A DNA stretch of 64,000 bases from contig JAPJBO010000992.1 of NCBI GenBank assembly GCA_030068145.1, forward strand, positions 1 through 64,000. The letters run 5' to 3'. Within the stretch, counting starts at the first letter, position 1, and each line of letters starts with the position of its first letter. A program made the translations under genes and the position numbers. The notes beneath the pieces are model-generated. The model searched no databases and was not told where the DNA came from. It was given only the letters and a program-made list of their open reading frames with translations. This stretch comes from Diplonema papillatum (lineage: Eukaryota; Euglenozoa; Diplonemea; Diplonemida; Diplonemidae). Shown one piece after another: positions 9,870 to 20,579 of the stretch.

Positions 9870-11000
9870 TCGTGGTCAATTCCACTCCCCCCCAGGGCTT
9901 ACGCTCCGTTTTCGGTCTCAGAGAAAATACGTGTGGTGGAAAAAATAAATCAAAATCCACGTGTGGTACCTGTGGATCCACACGTGGGAGGAAAAAATCC
10001 GGAAAATTTTAACGTGTGGAAATCCATACGTTCCACGTGGAGCGTAACCCCTGACTCCCCCTCTCAGGGCTTACGCTCCGTTTTCGGTCTCAGAGAATAT
10101 ACGTGTGGTCCACATGTGGGCGTATAAGGTTCGAGGGGGAAAAAAACCTTTCGTGTGTAAACCCTGTTTTGAGTGATTTAACACAGCACGCTGCCATCCG
10201 ACACTTTTTGATATAGACAAGCAAGCTTGTTACCATAAAAAAAAAAAAAAAAACATAGCGTCGCTAGGTAGCTACTGAACTTGGCGACACCTGGCTGTGC
10301 GGCCTTGACCACTAGTGGGCCTAGACTCCCCCTGCATGTGGACCAAAAAATCAAAATCCACACGTGGGCAGGTTCCTGGCCTTGCAAAGGGCACCTGCGT
10401 GCGCAACAAGCCCCGGGACACCACACGGCGGGAGGCATCCTCTCGTTGCTCCCGACAGCAAAGCAGACACGGAATTAAGGAGCCGCCTGGTCACATGTTT
10501 GGTTAACTCCTATCGATATCCGGAATGTGGCGCAAGCTGCTTGGGGACACAATTGGCGTCGAGGTAAGCCTCCTGGAATGGGGTATCCACAGAGGGTGAG
10601 AGTCCCGTATTTCCTCGACGAGCCATGTCGATTAACTCCTTGCTAGCACGAGTCGCTCAGTTTGGGACTGCTGAGCTCATCGACAGGTATCCCTCTGCTG
10701 AGGCTAAATATCTCCCGGAGCCGAACGGAGGCCGATGGCGAGCAAGTACAGCGATGTAGAAGGATGCAAAGAAACTTTGAAAAGAGGGTTAACAGTCCCT
10801 GAAACCGATGAGCGGCGCCCTCGCGTTTCGTCGTTTTGTCCTTCTGCCGCCGACCCTTATGAGAAAGGGGCAGCCCTGCATCCTGCGTGGAGAGGGGGAG
10901 GCAGGGCTTACGCTCCACGTGTGGAACGTGTGGATTTCCACACGATAATTCTTCTTGGATTTTGTTCCCCCACGTGTGGATCCACAGGTACACAAAGCCA
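9870..11000. repeat. Clusters of CCACACGTGG-type palindromic motifs
   Basis: The motif (A)CGTGTGGA or its complement recurs many times at 9930-10130, once near 10360 and several times at 10910-10995, with AGGGCTTACGCTCCGTTTTC repeated at 9894 and 10067. The motif itself is nearly self-complementary. No gene is seen apart from the rRNA fragment inside this stretch. Confidence 0.6.
10516..10818 (+). pseudogene. Large-subunit (28S) rRNA 5' fragment
   Basis: Conserved LSU blocks appear in the right order: AGAGGGTGAGAGTCCCGTA (10594), a GTCGCTCAGTTTGGGA stretch (10651) matching the usual GAGTCGNGTTGTTTGGGA, and GCAAAGAAACTTTGAAAAGA (10765) with GGGTTAA. The fragment covers part of the 5' domain only and differs from canonical sequence at many sites. 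Its first half is nearly identical to the fragment at 47225-47500. It is therefore a dispersed rDNA relic and not a working rRNA gene. Confidence 0.7.
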
Positions 11001-11317
11001 GAGTGCCTGACCCTGGATTTGCATTGGGGGAGAGGGGTGGCCACGAACTGTTCTAACTTTCTGATTCGCTTGTTTCCGAACTTTGACAAAGATCGTCGAG
11101 AGAGGCTACAATGCTGAGAATACGTAGTAGTAGATCAACGTGCACCGGTGAAGACCGGCGCCCAGCGAGACTAGAGGCGGCAGTTAAAGTTCGAATAACT
11201 GGTTGTAGTAGCTTTTTTTTTGTTTTGAACCCGCAAACTCGCAGAGGCGGCTGCCTTGCGTCACTCGTCGGTTGTAAGGGGGTCCCCGTTCCATTTTCTC
11301 ACGAATAGCTAAAGCAA

Positions 11318-11530
11318 AATGCAGAAAATACTCAAGGGACTGCCTTGTGCTCATTTCGAAGGAGGCTACAGGGGGAGAAAACAATACAACCACAAAGTGG
11401 GTCTTTTTTGTGGAACGCTTGCGCCCCAGATTTACCTGTGTTTCGTGTGGGCTACAGCACAGTTACCTCCTTTGATCTATCGCAACTGGCAGTCTCCTCA
11501 AGCACTTCCTACAAAGCAGGTGCATATATA
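11318..11530 (+). repeat. Family A repeat, full-length copy
   Basis: It runs from AAAATACTCAAGGGACTGCC to TCCTACAAAGCAGGTGCATA, with the shared interior. It matches the array at 17362-18503 with scattered differences. The open frame through it is a property of the repeat and not evidence of a gene. Confidence 0.8.
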
Positions 11531-11537
11531 ATAAAAG

Positions 11538-11660
11538 GTGTAATGCCCTTATATCCCACTCAAAACAAATTTGTGCCCTTATATCCCACTTCAAACAAAT
11601 TTTGTGCCCTTATATCCCAAACTGGGATATAAGGGCACAAATTTGTTTTGACAAATTTGA
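11538..11660. repeat. Palindromic array of TTATATCCCA units
   Basis: Units reading TTTGTGCCCTTATATCCCA occur twice directly and once inverted around a CCCAAACTGGG centre (about 11617-11627). A larger version lies at 13365-13533. Confidence 0.8.
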
Positions 11661-11687
11661 ATCGAGGAAAATGCTGGAAAACTTGCC

Positions 11688-11765
11688 GAGGAGGGGCTTG
11701 AACCCCCGACCACTCACCTTGAAACCCAAGGGTGGTTGGCTCGACCATCCGGATACCTACGGCGA
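11688..11765 (-). pseudogene. tRNA-like sequence
   Basis: On the minus strand GGTCGAGCCAACC resembles a D-arm and GGGGGTTCAAGCCCC resembles a T-arm with a pol III B box. The acceptor stem pairs only in part and no proper anticodon loop with U33 is visible. It is probably a decayed tRNA or the head of a tRNA-derived retroposon. Confidence 0.3.
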
Positions 11766-11899
11766 AAAAAAAAAACTTTTCGTCCAGCCGGACGCTGGAC
11801 TCCTGTTGCTGTTGCTATTGCCACTGCATGCGTCCACGCTGACATTGGCAGTGACATGGAGACATCACGTGTCGCGAGTTGACGCCCACGCCTGGCACG

Positions 11900-12030
11900 G
11901 CGAGCCAAAGCCGAAATCGAACCCGAACCCAGAAGTTCTGAGGAGTGATGGTGGCAGAACCGAACCCGAAACCGAACCTCAACCCGAAACCGAACCAGTG
12001 CCCGATAGCCTCGGATAGGAAACCAAACTC
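11900..12030. repeat. Degenerate hexamer repeat (AACCGA/AACCCGA)
   Basis: AACCGAACCCGAAACCGAAC-type sequence is reiterated. A palindromic GTCACTCAGTGAC..CTGTGACAGTCACAG cluster lies at 12531-12567. From 12050 to 13000 I see no gene. Confidence 0.6.
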
Positions 12031-13004
12031 GGAACTGAACCCAGATTACAAGACAGATGGCCAGAACCGCGGAGGACGGTGGGCTTACAACCCAAGGTGG
12101 CGACACAGTCGGACACTGTTGCCGACAGACGGAATCTGCAGCTCACGCAAGAATGGCTGATTCCTTCCTAAAGTCATCAACTGTCGTTGTGCCCACGCCT
12201 GCACCGCAACTGGTTGCACACCGGTTGCACGACGGTGGACACAGCTTCCTTCACTGCAGGCTTCACTGCGTAAGTGAAATCAGCTGTGACTGTGGCTGAC
12301 TCGCAGCCGCGTGACAGCGGCGCCTTCCCGCCACTGAGCCAGTAGTCCCGGTCCTGCTGCTGTTCCTTGCTGCAGCTGCTGCTCCATTGTCCAGAGGTAA
12401 CTCTCTCCACTCCAGGCACTCGGAGTCGGACAGCTATAGCGATACCCTGTGTTCTGGTCCCCGAATCTGGAGGTGAATCCTGCAGACGTGCGGTGGGTGT
12501 GCAGTTTACGGCTGCCGCGACACTGTCCGGTCACTCAGTGACTGACACTGTGACAGTCACAGTGTGACACAGCCTCAACAAGGACAGTGGAGAATGACCG
12601 TGGTCACTGGTATGTCAGGCCAAGAAACGGATCATGAGTCTGATGAGATCAGTTGTCTCGCCTGACTCTCGGCTGTAGCATCTGGCCAGCTACTACAGTT
12701 CTGTCACCGCGAATAGCCCCGAACGTCAGCGTGGCACGCCGTGACACGCCGCACGGTCAGACGGTGCAGCCAGGCACCTGGCTCTGATGCGGTTCTCTTG
12801 AGTACTTGCTTGAGCCTCCCAAGTTGAGGCACCCGATCGGGGATCGAGTGTGGCCGCGGTGGCCAGCTTGAAGTTGTGAAACGGTGCAACCAGTCGCTCT
12901 GAGGCACCCAGAACGTCTTGAGACGTCTCGGGTGGGGCACTGAAGCCAGCTTTATGCCTATGGACAAGGAAACACCAAAAACGAATGGAACGGGCTGGAC
13001 TGGG

Positions 13005-13275
13005 TCAAAAATTTTGGTCAAATTTTAGGGGTCCAAATTTTTGGGGTCGAAAATTTTGGTCCAAATCTTTGGTCGAAATTCTTGGTCGAAATTTTGAAAT
13101 TTTGGGTCCAAAAATTTTGGTCGAATTTTTTGGGGTCCAAATTTTTGGTCCAATTTTTTGGCATCGAAATTTTTGGTCGAGATTTTTGGTCGAATTTTTT
13201 GGGTCCAGATTTTTGGTCAAAATCTAGTTGGGCAAAATGTTGGGGCAAAATTTGGTCAAAAATTTTGCCCTCGAA
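13005..13275. repeat. AT-rich minisatellite of TTTTGGTC units
   Basis: About fifteen imperfect copies of AAATTTTTGGTCGAATTTT-like units of roughly 14-20 bp. Open frames on both strands here encode FWSKF-type repeats and are by-products. Confidence 0.85.
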
Positions 13276-13364
13276 TTTTTGAACGTTGTGGCCGAGTCAA
13301 AGCACGCACGCCACCGGCACCACAGGTGTCCGGTTCGGTTCCCTCAAAAGACTTTTTACACGAC

Positions 13365-13533
13365 CAAACAAATTTTGTGCCCTTATATCCCACTTCAAAC
13401 AAATTTTGTGCCCTTATATCCCAGATTGGGATATAAGGGCACAAAATTTGTTTGAAGTGGGATATAAGGGCACAAAATTTGTTTGAAGTGGGATATAAGG
13501 GCACAAATTTGTTTGGGGTGGGATATAAGGGAA
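13365..13533. repeat. Large palindromic array, 31 bp unit
   Basis: Two direct units (CAAACAAATTTTGTGCCCTT plus ATATCCCACTT) are followed, around a CCCAGATTGGG centre at about 13420-13430, by three inverted units. Each half can pair with the other over about 60 bases, and more with slippage. Confidence 0.9.
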
Positions 13534-14232
13534 ATTTACCATAATAAAATCCTCACTCCTATGCTTTTGTCTGTCACTCTTGTCCACCGCTCCTGCTCTG
13601 CTTGCCGCGCGCCGTATGGTTGGAGTAAAAGGTGAAGACAGAAAGCTGCTAGTCTTGCTGCTGACCACATGAAGTGGTGCTTTGGTAGGAAAAGAAACAA
13701 GTTTCTTTCCTACCAAAAAATTATATCACGAAAAGCCTCTAGGCGAGACCCCCGTTCTTCCAGAACTAGAACGCCAAAGTACTTGGCGCAATACGGCCCC
13801 CCACTCTATCGCCACGGGTCAAACCAAGACGAAAAAAGTGCGGTTAAAAGGGCCTTCCGGTGCTACGTAACGAAAATGACGGCGTGGCTTGGTACGCATT
13901 GACAGTCCCTTGCCCTCCCGCAGCGCACGAGTGCAAAGCATCGGCCGACCCGAACTTCTTTGTCAAAGCATGATTATTTCCTGTCTTTTTTTTTCTCTCT
14001 CGTTTTCGTTTTTTTTTTCTTTTCCTGCACACGTCTTCTTACTACTTGGTAATATCTACAGTTTCTGGGTGGGCGTGGGAGCTACTAATTGCTGTTCAAA
14101 AACGAATGGGGGTGGGGGTCCGGAATGCTTTGGCGCGTGCGCGACTCTGCGGAGGCTCGTTCGTTGTTCTTTTTTCTCGAAATTCTAAAAATGTTTTTTT
14201 TTTTCTCGGTGATGTTGCACCCGAGAAAAAGT

Positions 14233-14504
14233 AGGTACCAGGGAAAGCCTGCACACGGGAGCCAAGCTTCGCGTGTTCGGCGGTACTGCAGAGCCAGGGC
14301 CTACGGGTCAAGTGGCTACCGATTTCCCAAACTAAAGCATCAAGGCTTGGCGCACCTTGGGGCTTGGCGTTTGCGCTGAACACAAGCTCGTCGAGACGGT
14401 CAGCCACAGGGCAGAGCGGACGGGGTTGTAGCACTGAGCTGCCTCCGACTCAAGCTTTTCAAGCTGTGGTTGACCGTCACGTTCCTGGACCAGGAGCGGC
14501 CTTC
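14233..14504 (-). mobile_element. Family D SINE-like retroposon
   Basis: Here family D lies in the AGGTACCAGGG to GGACCAGGAGCGGCC sense, with a T-rich tail after it (14505-14534). TGTTGCAC occurs just before the element (about 14213) and again after the tail (about 14544), which fits a target duplication. Other copies: 26885-27103, 44230-44434, 51999-52250, 62945-63193. Confidence 0.7.
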
Positions 14505-14706
14505 TTCCTTTTTTTTGTTCTCCTTTTTTTTTCCTTTCGGGTGCTGTTGCACGGAACGGCCTCGCACTGAACTTGAGGAACAGCTGGAAAGTTACCGAGT
14601 AATACATGGCAAACGTCGAACGTTTAAACGTTTGACAAACGGTTGCATTTGCAAAATCCATGTCAGATCGTGCATCAAATGTGAAGATGTGTGTGGAGGG
14701 AGGTAC

Positions 14707-14784
14707 CATGCAGGGTCAAAACCTTGTATCTTTTTGGTAAACGCTGCCTCTCACCGAAAAGACACAAGGTTTTGACCCTGCATG
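14707..14784. mobile_element. Family G MITE, minimal 78 bp copy
   Basis: It is nearly one hairpin: CATGCAGGGTCAAAACCTTG on the left and its complement on the right, with a short loop. GTAC lies immediately on both sides (14703-14706 and 14785-14788), a 4 bp target duplication. The long copy is at 59873-60104. Confidence 0.85.
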
Positions 14785-15430
14785 GTACAGACGTCAGCGG
14801 ACATATTCATTTGCTTACTGGGCTAGTTCTCCGTTCGGGCAAACCAGCGCCGAGTTCTAATGGGGAGACTTCATCATTCCGCGAGTCACGGTACCAACAG
14901 AGGCCTCAGGGGAGTGAAATCCCCTTTGGAGGCAGAGTACTGCGCATTCTTTCTAGCTCTCCCCCCACCGATTGGCAACACCAGAAACTCGTACACACGG
15001 TGGAGCTGGTGCTGGTGGGTTGTTCTGCGTACTTACTCGATGTCGACTTGCTTCTCTCATCAAGATGTCAGTTTCACACAGTCGTGCCCCCTGGTAACAA
15101 AAAAAGGATCCGAAAATCGGATGGGTGGTTGCAAGAACGTGCTCCAGAATGGTTTGCTCAGCACCGGCGGGGGTCTGGATCGCTGCATTGGTTCTGCAAT
15201 GCCCCTATTCCAGAACTGCTCCCTTACGGGAATCTCCAGTCGTGACTACGTGGCCTGTGCAGGGGCGGGGGGGCGGGAAGAACTTAGTTTACCAGGTAGA
15301 AAACTGCCCGGCGAGGCCAAGCCTGTTCGATGCTAGCATCAAACAAGGGGTGAGCGGGGGGGAATGGGAATGAGAACATGAAAAAGCGGTCACGTTCCCA
15401 AGAGGTGGAAGAGATGCAGATAGCTACAGC

Positions 15431-15590
15431 CGGAGAGAGAGAGAGAGAACACATCAAAAACAAGTCAAAGGGTGGTTAGTCACGCCTTAGCAGTCCCAGG
15501 GCCTCTCCCCACCCACCTGTATGTGTTCTCGTGGTCACCGCTACCGCGCTGGCCTTTCCCGAGAGAGAAAGAGACAAAGGGAGCGGATCA
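15431..15590. repeat. Family L fragment bordered by GA tracts
   Basis: GAGAGAGA at 15432 is followed by AACACATCAAAAACAAGTCA and ends at CCCGAGAGAGAAAGAGAC. The same segment, again between GA tracts, lies at 41745-41892. Confidence 0.7.
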
Positions 15591-15978
15591 GTTCGTCGGT
15601 TTCTGCCGGGCAGCAATTCAGCGAGTGCGAACTTGCTCGGCTTGCGTTCCGCTGGAATAGTTCAACGGCGGGATGAAGAACCGGTTCGGCATTCTCTGCC
15701 AGAAAATCAGCTGGGCGGGACACAGAGACACGGTAATTTTCCGCCGCGAACTATGACAGCTGAGCGTACGGCAACGGAGGACGTCTGACATGATCAACTC
15801 CACCCAGCAACTCTCCGGCTGAGTTGTGACAGCTGAGTTCTCCCAACTGACAGCAGAGAAGTCGAATCGCTGCTGCCTGACAAAAACAGCTGGATTCGAT
15901 CGCTGGAAACTGCGGTTTTTTGGCAGGGTGGCTACGGGGGGAACGTGTTCATCAGTCTCTGCCGGAATATGTGCAGTT

Positions 15979-16080
15979 TTGAACCGGTCCGCCCCCTGCT
16001 GATAGAGTGCTGAGAGACTGTGCTGGACAGCAGCAGGCAATGCAACGCAGTTTCAGGAGAGATGGGGTGGACCGGCTCAA
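15979..16080. mobile_element. Family E MITE, short copy
   Basis: Termini TTGAACCGGTCC and GGACCGGCTCAA, with GTT on both sides (15976-15978 and 16081-16083), a 3 bp target duplication as in the copy at 51103. The interior is shortened to about 100 bp. Confidence 0.75.
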
Positions 16081-16128
16081 GTTTAGCTGAGGGGGAACAC
16101 AGGCATCACTCTCTGCCGGAAGTGCAGT

Positions 16129-16306
16129 CTAGCTGAGGGGGAACATGTTAGACGTCTTCCGCTTCTTCGCGAGCTTCGGCTGCTCGCCGTCGGAGTCCAT
16201 GATCGGGAAGGTGAAGGGGTAAAGGTAGTCGGACCCTTGGGGTGTCAGAACCGGGCTCCACGTGGTCACCTCGGTGGCACCGCAGCTGTCCGTGCTGCCG
16301 CTCTCC
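16129..16306 (-). CDS. Candidate terminal exon with a basic nuclear-type motif
   Basis: A GC-rich open stretch ends in a TAG stop at 16129 and begins after a possible acceptor (GTGCGCAG, 16307-16314). It encodes about 58 residues, including a CGATEVTTWSPVLTP part and an acidic-then-basic tail with KLAKKRKTS. Base composition matches the exons at 18524-28917 on the same strand, so it may be the last exon of that gene. Its phase does not join the kinase exon directly, so another exon would be needed. The polypyrimidine tract before the acceptor is weak. It could be a separate small gene. Confidence 0.35.
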
Positions 16307-16589
16307 CTGCGCACCCAGTCACCTTCCCCGAATTGTCAATAGGGGATCACCAACAAATACGACAGCGCCAGCCTCGCCTGCGTGTGTGCGTGTGTGAAAT
16401 CAATGACGATCGTGTCACGTAAAAGCTGGATTTACGGGCGTGCGCGGTTTTTGTTTAGAGTTGCCCATTACAGCACGGTTTCCTTAGATTTGCCCAGTCG
16501 GTGCTTCAAAAAGTGTTACGTGCAGGACTCGACCCCCAAAAAGTGTCAAACGCAGGACTCGTACTTCAGTCCCCACGACCCATGCTTCC

Positions 16590-16975
16590 GCTCCAGCCAA
16601 GATGCTGAGCACCAGACACCGAAACACCATGCCTTCGTTGTCGTGGTTATTGCAAAAACAAAAACGAACGTTTCCGGAGTTGGGGCTTGCACTGATAAAC
16701 GAAGGAACGGACGATCAGCATCAACTGACCAAAGGTGGTGAAAATGATAAGGCAAAAGATTCTTGTTCTTCGCGTGTACAGGGTATAAGCCTCTCTGGGG
16801 GGGTTTCCTGTACTAGCACTTTTTCGTTGGCTTCGTTTTCTCCTTCATGTGCAACCGTTGTTCCGGAAATGTTCCCGTCAGTACAGATGTACTATTAGTA
16901 GTTTGAACTTGATATGCAGCAACAATCTGTGACAATAGACTGCACAGTAGTAGTAGTAGTAGTATGTGGCGTCCA
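16590..16975. repeat. Family U and T fragments
   Basis: 16690-16885 shares GATCAGCATCAACTGA and GTTGTTCCGGAAATGTTCCC with 34610-34780 (family U). 16895-16965 shares AGTAGTTTGAACTTG and a TATGCAGCAACAATCT stretch, plus an AGT triplet tract, with 52290-52350 (family T). Confidence 0.6.
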
Positions 16976-17361
16976 GGAGAAGATTAGAGCAATCTTTACA
17001 AACAAACGAGTGACTTAAGGTGGCCGCTTGAGCGGCGCCAATCCGAGCGCACGCAGCAGAAGTGACGCGTCGGCAGTATTTGCACTTCAGGATGGGGCTG
17101 CCGTCATGAGCGTCGACGGCTAGCGAAGGGTGCCGTGGTCGCAAGCTTGAACGTGGCCGGTCGGTTATCGCAAAAACAAAAACCGTACACCGCGAGAGTA
17201 GGAGAAAGTAGAAAGGGAAACTAGAGTTTTCGTTGACCGCACTACCCTGAGCCCAAATCCTGGACGTGGTTTCAATGGGTGGCAAATTTGCAAATGATCA
17301 CGATCAGAAGGTCCTACTTGGGCGGTTCAGTTTACTCACACATTCGCATGTGGCTAAAAAC

Positions 17362-18503
17362 AGAAAATACTCGAGGGACTGCCTTGTGCTCGTTTCGAAG
17401 GAGGCTAGAGGGGGAGAAAACAATACAACTACAAAGTGGGTCCTTTTTAGAGTGAAAGTTCGCTTGAAACTCCGGGGTTTTAAAGTCTCCGGGTGACCTT
17501 CGTCGTTAAGGGAAGATATTCTTTGTGCTCTGAGTGTCGTAAGAGTGGTGGTTTTTGTTGGACGCTTACGCCCGCCACTAAACCCAGATTTACCTGTGTT
17601 TCGTGTGGGCTACAGCACATTTACCTCCTTTGATCTATCGCAACTGGCAGTCTCCTCAAGCATTTCCTACAAAGCAGGTGCTTATACAAAAAATTACCAG
17701 TCACACCTTCCCGATAATAAAAGGGGCATTCTTACAGTAGCACTCCTGAACTAGCCCGAACCAATAGGATCAAAATACTACGACTGCCTTGTGCTCATTT
17801 CGAAGGAGGCAAGAGGGGGAGGAAACAATACAACTACAAAGTGCGTCTTTTTTGTTGAACGCTTACGCCCGCCACTGAACCCAGATTTACCTGTGTTTCG
17901 TGTGGGCTATAGCACATTTACCTCCTTTGATCTATCGCAACTGGCAGTCTCCTCAAGCATTTCCTACAAAGCAGGTGCTTATAAAATACTCGAGGGGCTG
18001 CCTTGTGCTTACTTCGAAGGAGGCAAGAGGGGGAGAAACAATACAACTACAAAATGGGTCTTTTTTGTTGAACGCTTACGCCCGCCGCTGAACCCAGATT
18101 TACCTGTGTTTCGAGTGGGCTACAGCACATTTACCTCCGTTGATATTGTGCAGCTGGCAGCCTCCTCAAGTATTTCCTACAAAGCAGGTGCTTATACAAC
18201 TACAAAGTGCGTCTTTTTTGTTGAACGCTTACGCCCGCCACTGAACCCAGATTTACCTGTGTTTCGTGTGGGCGACAGCACATTTACCTCCTTTGATCTA
18301 TCGCAGCTGGCAGTCTCCTCAAGCATTTCCTACAAAGCAGGTGCTTATACAACTACAAAGTGCGTCTTTTTTGTTGAACGCTTACGCCCGCCACTGAACC
18401 CAGATTTACCTGTGTTTCGTGTGGGCGACAGCACATTTACCTCCTTTGATCTATCGCAGCTGGCAGTCTCCTCAAGCATTTCCTACAAAGCAGGTGCTTA
18501 TGC
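17362..18503 (+). repeat. Family A tandem array in the kinase-gene intron
   Basis: Five copies lie head to tail: 17362-17690 (broken by a family X piece), 17778-17980, 17981-18197, and two shortened 153 bp units at 18198 and 18351. Each 153 bp unit is a whole number of codons, so one long frame crosses the array. The array starts about 20 bases after the kinase-exon donor, in the intron. Confidence 0.85.
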
Positions 18504-18523
18504 AACAAAACAAAAACACAAAC

Positions 18524-19456
18524 CAGCCGCGGGGTGGGCCACTCTCCGGCGTCGGCCTTGCGGTTCCAGATGAGCAGCAGCGTTTTCGCCTTCGTGCGGC
18601 GCGGGCGGTAGTCGGGGCAGCGGCGGAGGATCTGCGCGATGGTCGGCCGCTGCGTCAGGTCAGCGTGCAGCATGTCACGGATCATGCGCCGCGCGTAGCT
18701 CGGCGCGTCCTGCGGCGGGCGGCAGTCGAGAAGCTCCATCAGGTTGACGTATGGCTTCCGACCCTTGCACATCTGGTACAGGATGCAGCCGAGGGCGAAC
18801 ACGTCCGCCGACCGGCCGTACGGCATCCGGTTGTGCACCTCCGGCGCCATGTACAACTCGGTTCCGCATATCGTGTGCGCAACCTGTTCGTCGGGTTGCA
18901 ATGCCCGCGCCAGCCCGAAATCGGCCAGCTTCACCAGCCCCCGGGACGTCAGCAGGATGTTGGCGGGCTTCAAATCCCGGTGGAGGATCGACCGCTCGTG
19001 CATGTAGTGCAGAGCCTCGGCGATTTGCTCGAAAATCGCCCACTTCGTCGCTATGGAGGACGTCGTCCGGTACCGCGTGAGCCACGCCGCCAGGTCGCCG
19101 CCGTCGCAGTACTCCGTGACGATGTTCAGCGCGCCGTTCGCCCAGTAGGCCTCGATGAACCGGAGGATGTTCGGGTGCTTCAGCCGCATGAGGTGCGCGG
19201 CCTCCTTCTGCACCTTCCGCATGCGCTTCGCGTCGCGCGCCCGCTTCTGGGGCGTCATGCTCCCGATCGGCCTCTTCGGCTCCTTCGTCACGAGGAGGAG
19301 GGAATCCGACTTCCGCTGCACCAGGTACACAATGCCGAAGTTGCCCTCCCCGAGCTTCTTCAACCTAGTATACCTGTCACCAGGCTGCTCAGGGAACTGG
19401 GGTGTCGACACGTCAAAGTGCCGGCTGTCCGGCTCGTCATCTTCTTCTTCCTCCGC
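18524..19456 (-). CDS. NEK-like serine/threonine kinase exon
   Basis: This 933-base exon (phase 0 at both ends) runs from an acceptor CCACCCTCAG (19457-19466) to a donor CTG|GTTTGTG (18523-18521). It opens with an acidic stretch (AEEEDDEPDSRHFD) and then a complete kinase domain. Counting from the GTG at 19411 as residue 1, it has the glycine loop GEGNFGIVY (21-29), the ATP-binding Lys in VTKEP (43), the alpha-C Glu near 70, the catalytic loop HRDLKPANI (144-152), DFGLA (164-168) and MAPEV (188-192). All catalytic residues are present, so it should phosphorylate Ser/Thr. The HRDLKPANI, GTELYMAPE and C-lobe pattern is closest to NEK kinases; other Ser/Thr groups are not excluded. Reading on past the donor would add residues from family A repeat DNA, which is why I end the exon there. 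It joins in phase with the EF-hand exon at 20580-21480. Confidence 0.85.
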
Positions 19457-19466
19457 CTGAGGGTGG

Positions 19467-19540
19467 GAGGGGAAATCTTGATTTAGCTAGTTTGGGGCAG
19501 AATTCTGCCTGCCATTTTACGTTGGATGCCAGCATCAATT
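19467..19540 (-). repeat. Family B end adjoining the kinase-exon acceptor
   Basis: Reading toward the exon, the sequence passes from a TTGATGCTGGCATCCA stem through GGCAGAATTCTGCC to AATCAAGATTTCCCC, and the acceptor follows 12 bases later. The same end precedes the EF-hand exon acceptor at 21481. A pure G tract of about 32 bases lies at 19558-19589. Confidence 0.7.
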
Positions 19541-20011
19541 CGCGTTAGGTGTTTGCCGTGGGGGGGGGGGGGGGGGGGGGGGGGGGGGGCGCTACTCACC
19601 TGCCAGGCTCATCGACAGACTGCTGTCCTCAAAAAGGTGCTGGCACACCTCCTCCTGCCGGGTATACTGTGTCAAGCGAGGGGTGAAGCTAGTGAGAGTG
19701 TGGACTCCCGTCTCAGGTGGCCACTCTGAACGCTAACCCGCCACTAAATCTAGACTTAGCGTTTCCCGAAAAGATGGGTGGGGGGGTGTGGTGCGCACGA
19801 AGGCGCTGTACGGCGGACCCACACGGGTTTTGCGATTCATCGAGGGAATTCCACAAGGCATTACGAACGAACTTCAGGTTCCTTTGGGCTGGCTGGCGGG
19901 GAAAATCTTTCCTCGCACATGGTGCCCCAGACCCACCCCCCATGAAAGGTCAAGATCTGCAAACCCCAGGAACTTCTGAACCAATACCCCGAAAGCAGGT
20001 GCGTATACAAA

Positions 20012-20563
20012 AATTACTCGAGGGACTGCCTGGTGCTCATTTCGATCAGACACGGTTGTAGGGGCCTTCTCCCCGACGGATTCGCCTGTGCTCTGGTAGC
20101 ACGGGTGGTCCTGGCTGTGACGAGCTACGAACAGCCGCCTGACAAACCAGACTCACACCGCAGTCCTGTCTGCAGACACTCAGGTTCCACGCTGATGATG
20201 GTCCGCCTTATGTGTCCGTGGCTTAAAGGACCGAAACACGGCGCAGACGGGACCAGTGCGGTGTTGAGCACATACCCATTCCAAGCACGTTCTTGCAATC
20301 CCCAGTAGATCAGTAGCAGCGTCGTCGGTTAACCAGATGGCGTCATTTACACGGCGTGGCAGGAAAACGGAAGCCCCAGAGGGGGAGAAAACAATACAGC
20401 TACATCAGAGTGGGTCTTTTTTTGTTGAACGCTTACGCCCGCCACTAAACCCAGATTTACCTGTGGTTCGTGTGGCTACACAGCACAATAACCCTCCTTT
20501 TGATCTTTCACAACTGGACAGTCTCCTCAAGGACTTCCTACAAAGCAGGTGCTTATACAAAAG
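20012..20563 (+). repeat. Family A copy split by a family C insertion
   Basis: Family A starts at ATTACTCGAGGGACTGCC, stops at TCATTTCGA (20044), and resumes near 20375 as GAGGGGGAGAAAACAATACA. Between them lies family C (20045-20310) in the opposite sense to the copy at 31570. The right end of A lies about 20 bases from the EF-hand exon donor. Confidence 0.75.
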
Positions 20564-20579
20564 AAACCCAGTGCAGTAC

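Noticed and set aside
11688-11765. A working tRNA gene
   Set aside because: The acceptor stem pairs poorly and the anticodon loop lacks U33, so it is kept only as a tRNA-like relic.
13005-13282. FWSKF-type repeat proteins on both strands
   Set aside because: They are translations of an AT-rich minisatellite.
17791-18573. 260-codon plus-strand frame
   Set aside because: It is the family A tandem array read in one frame and runs into the kinase exon on the other strand.
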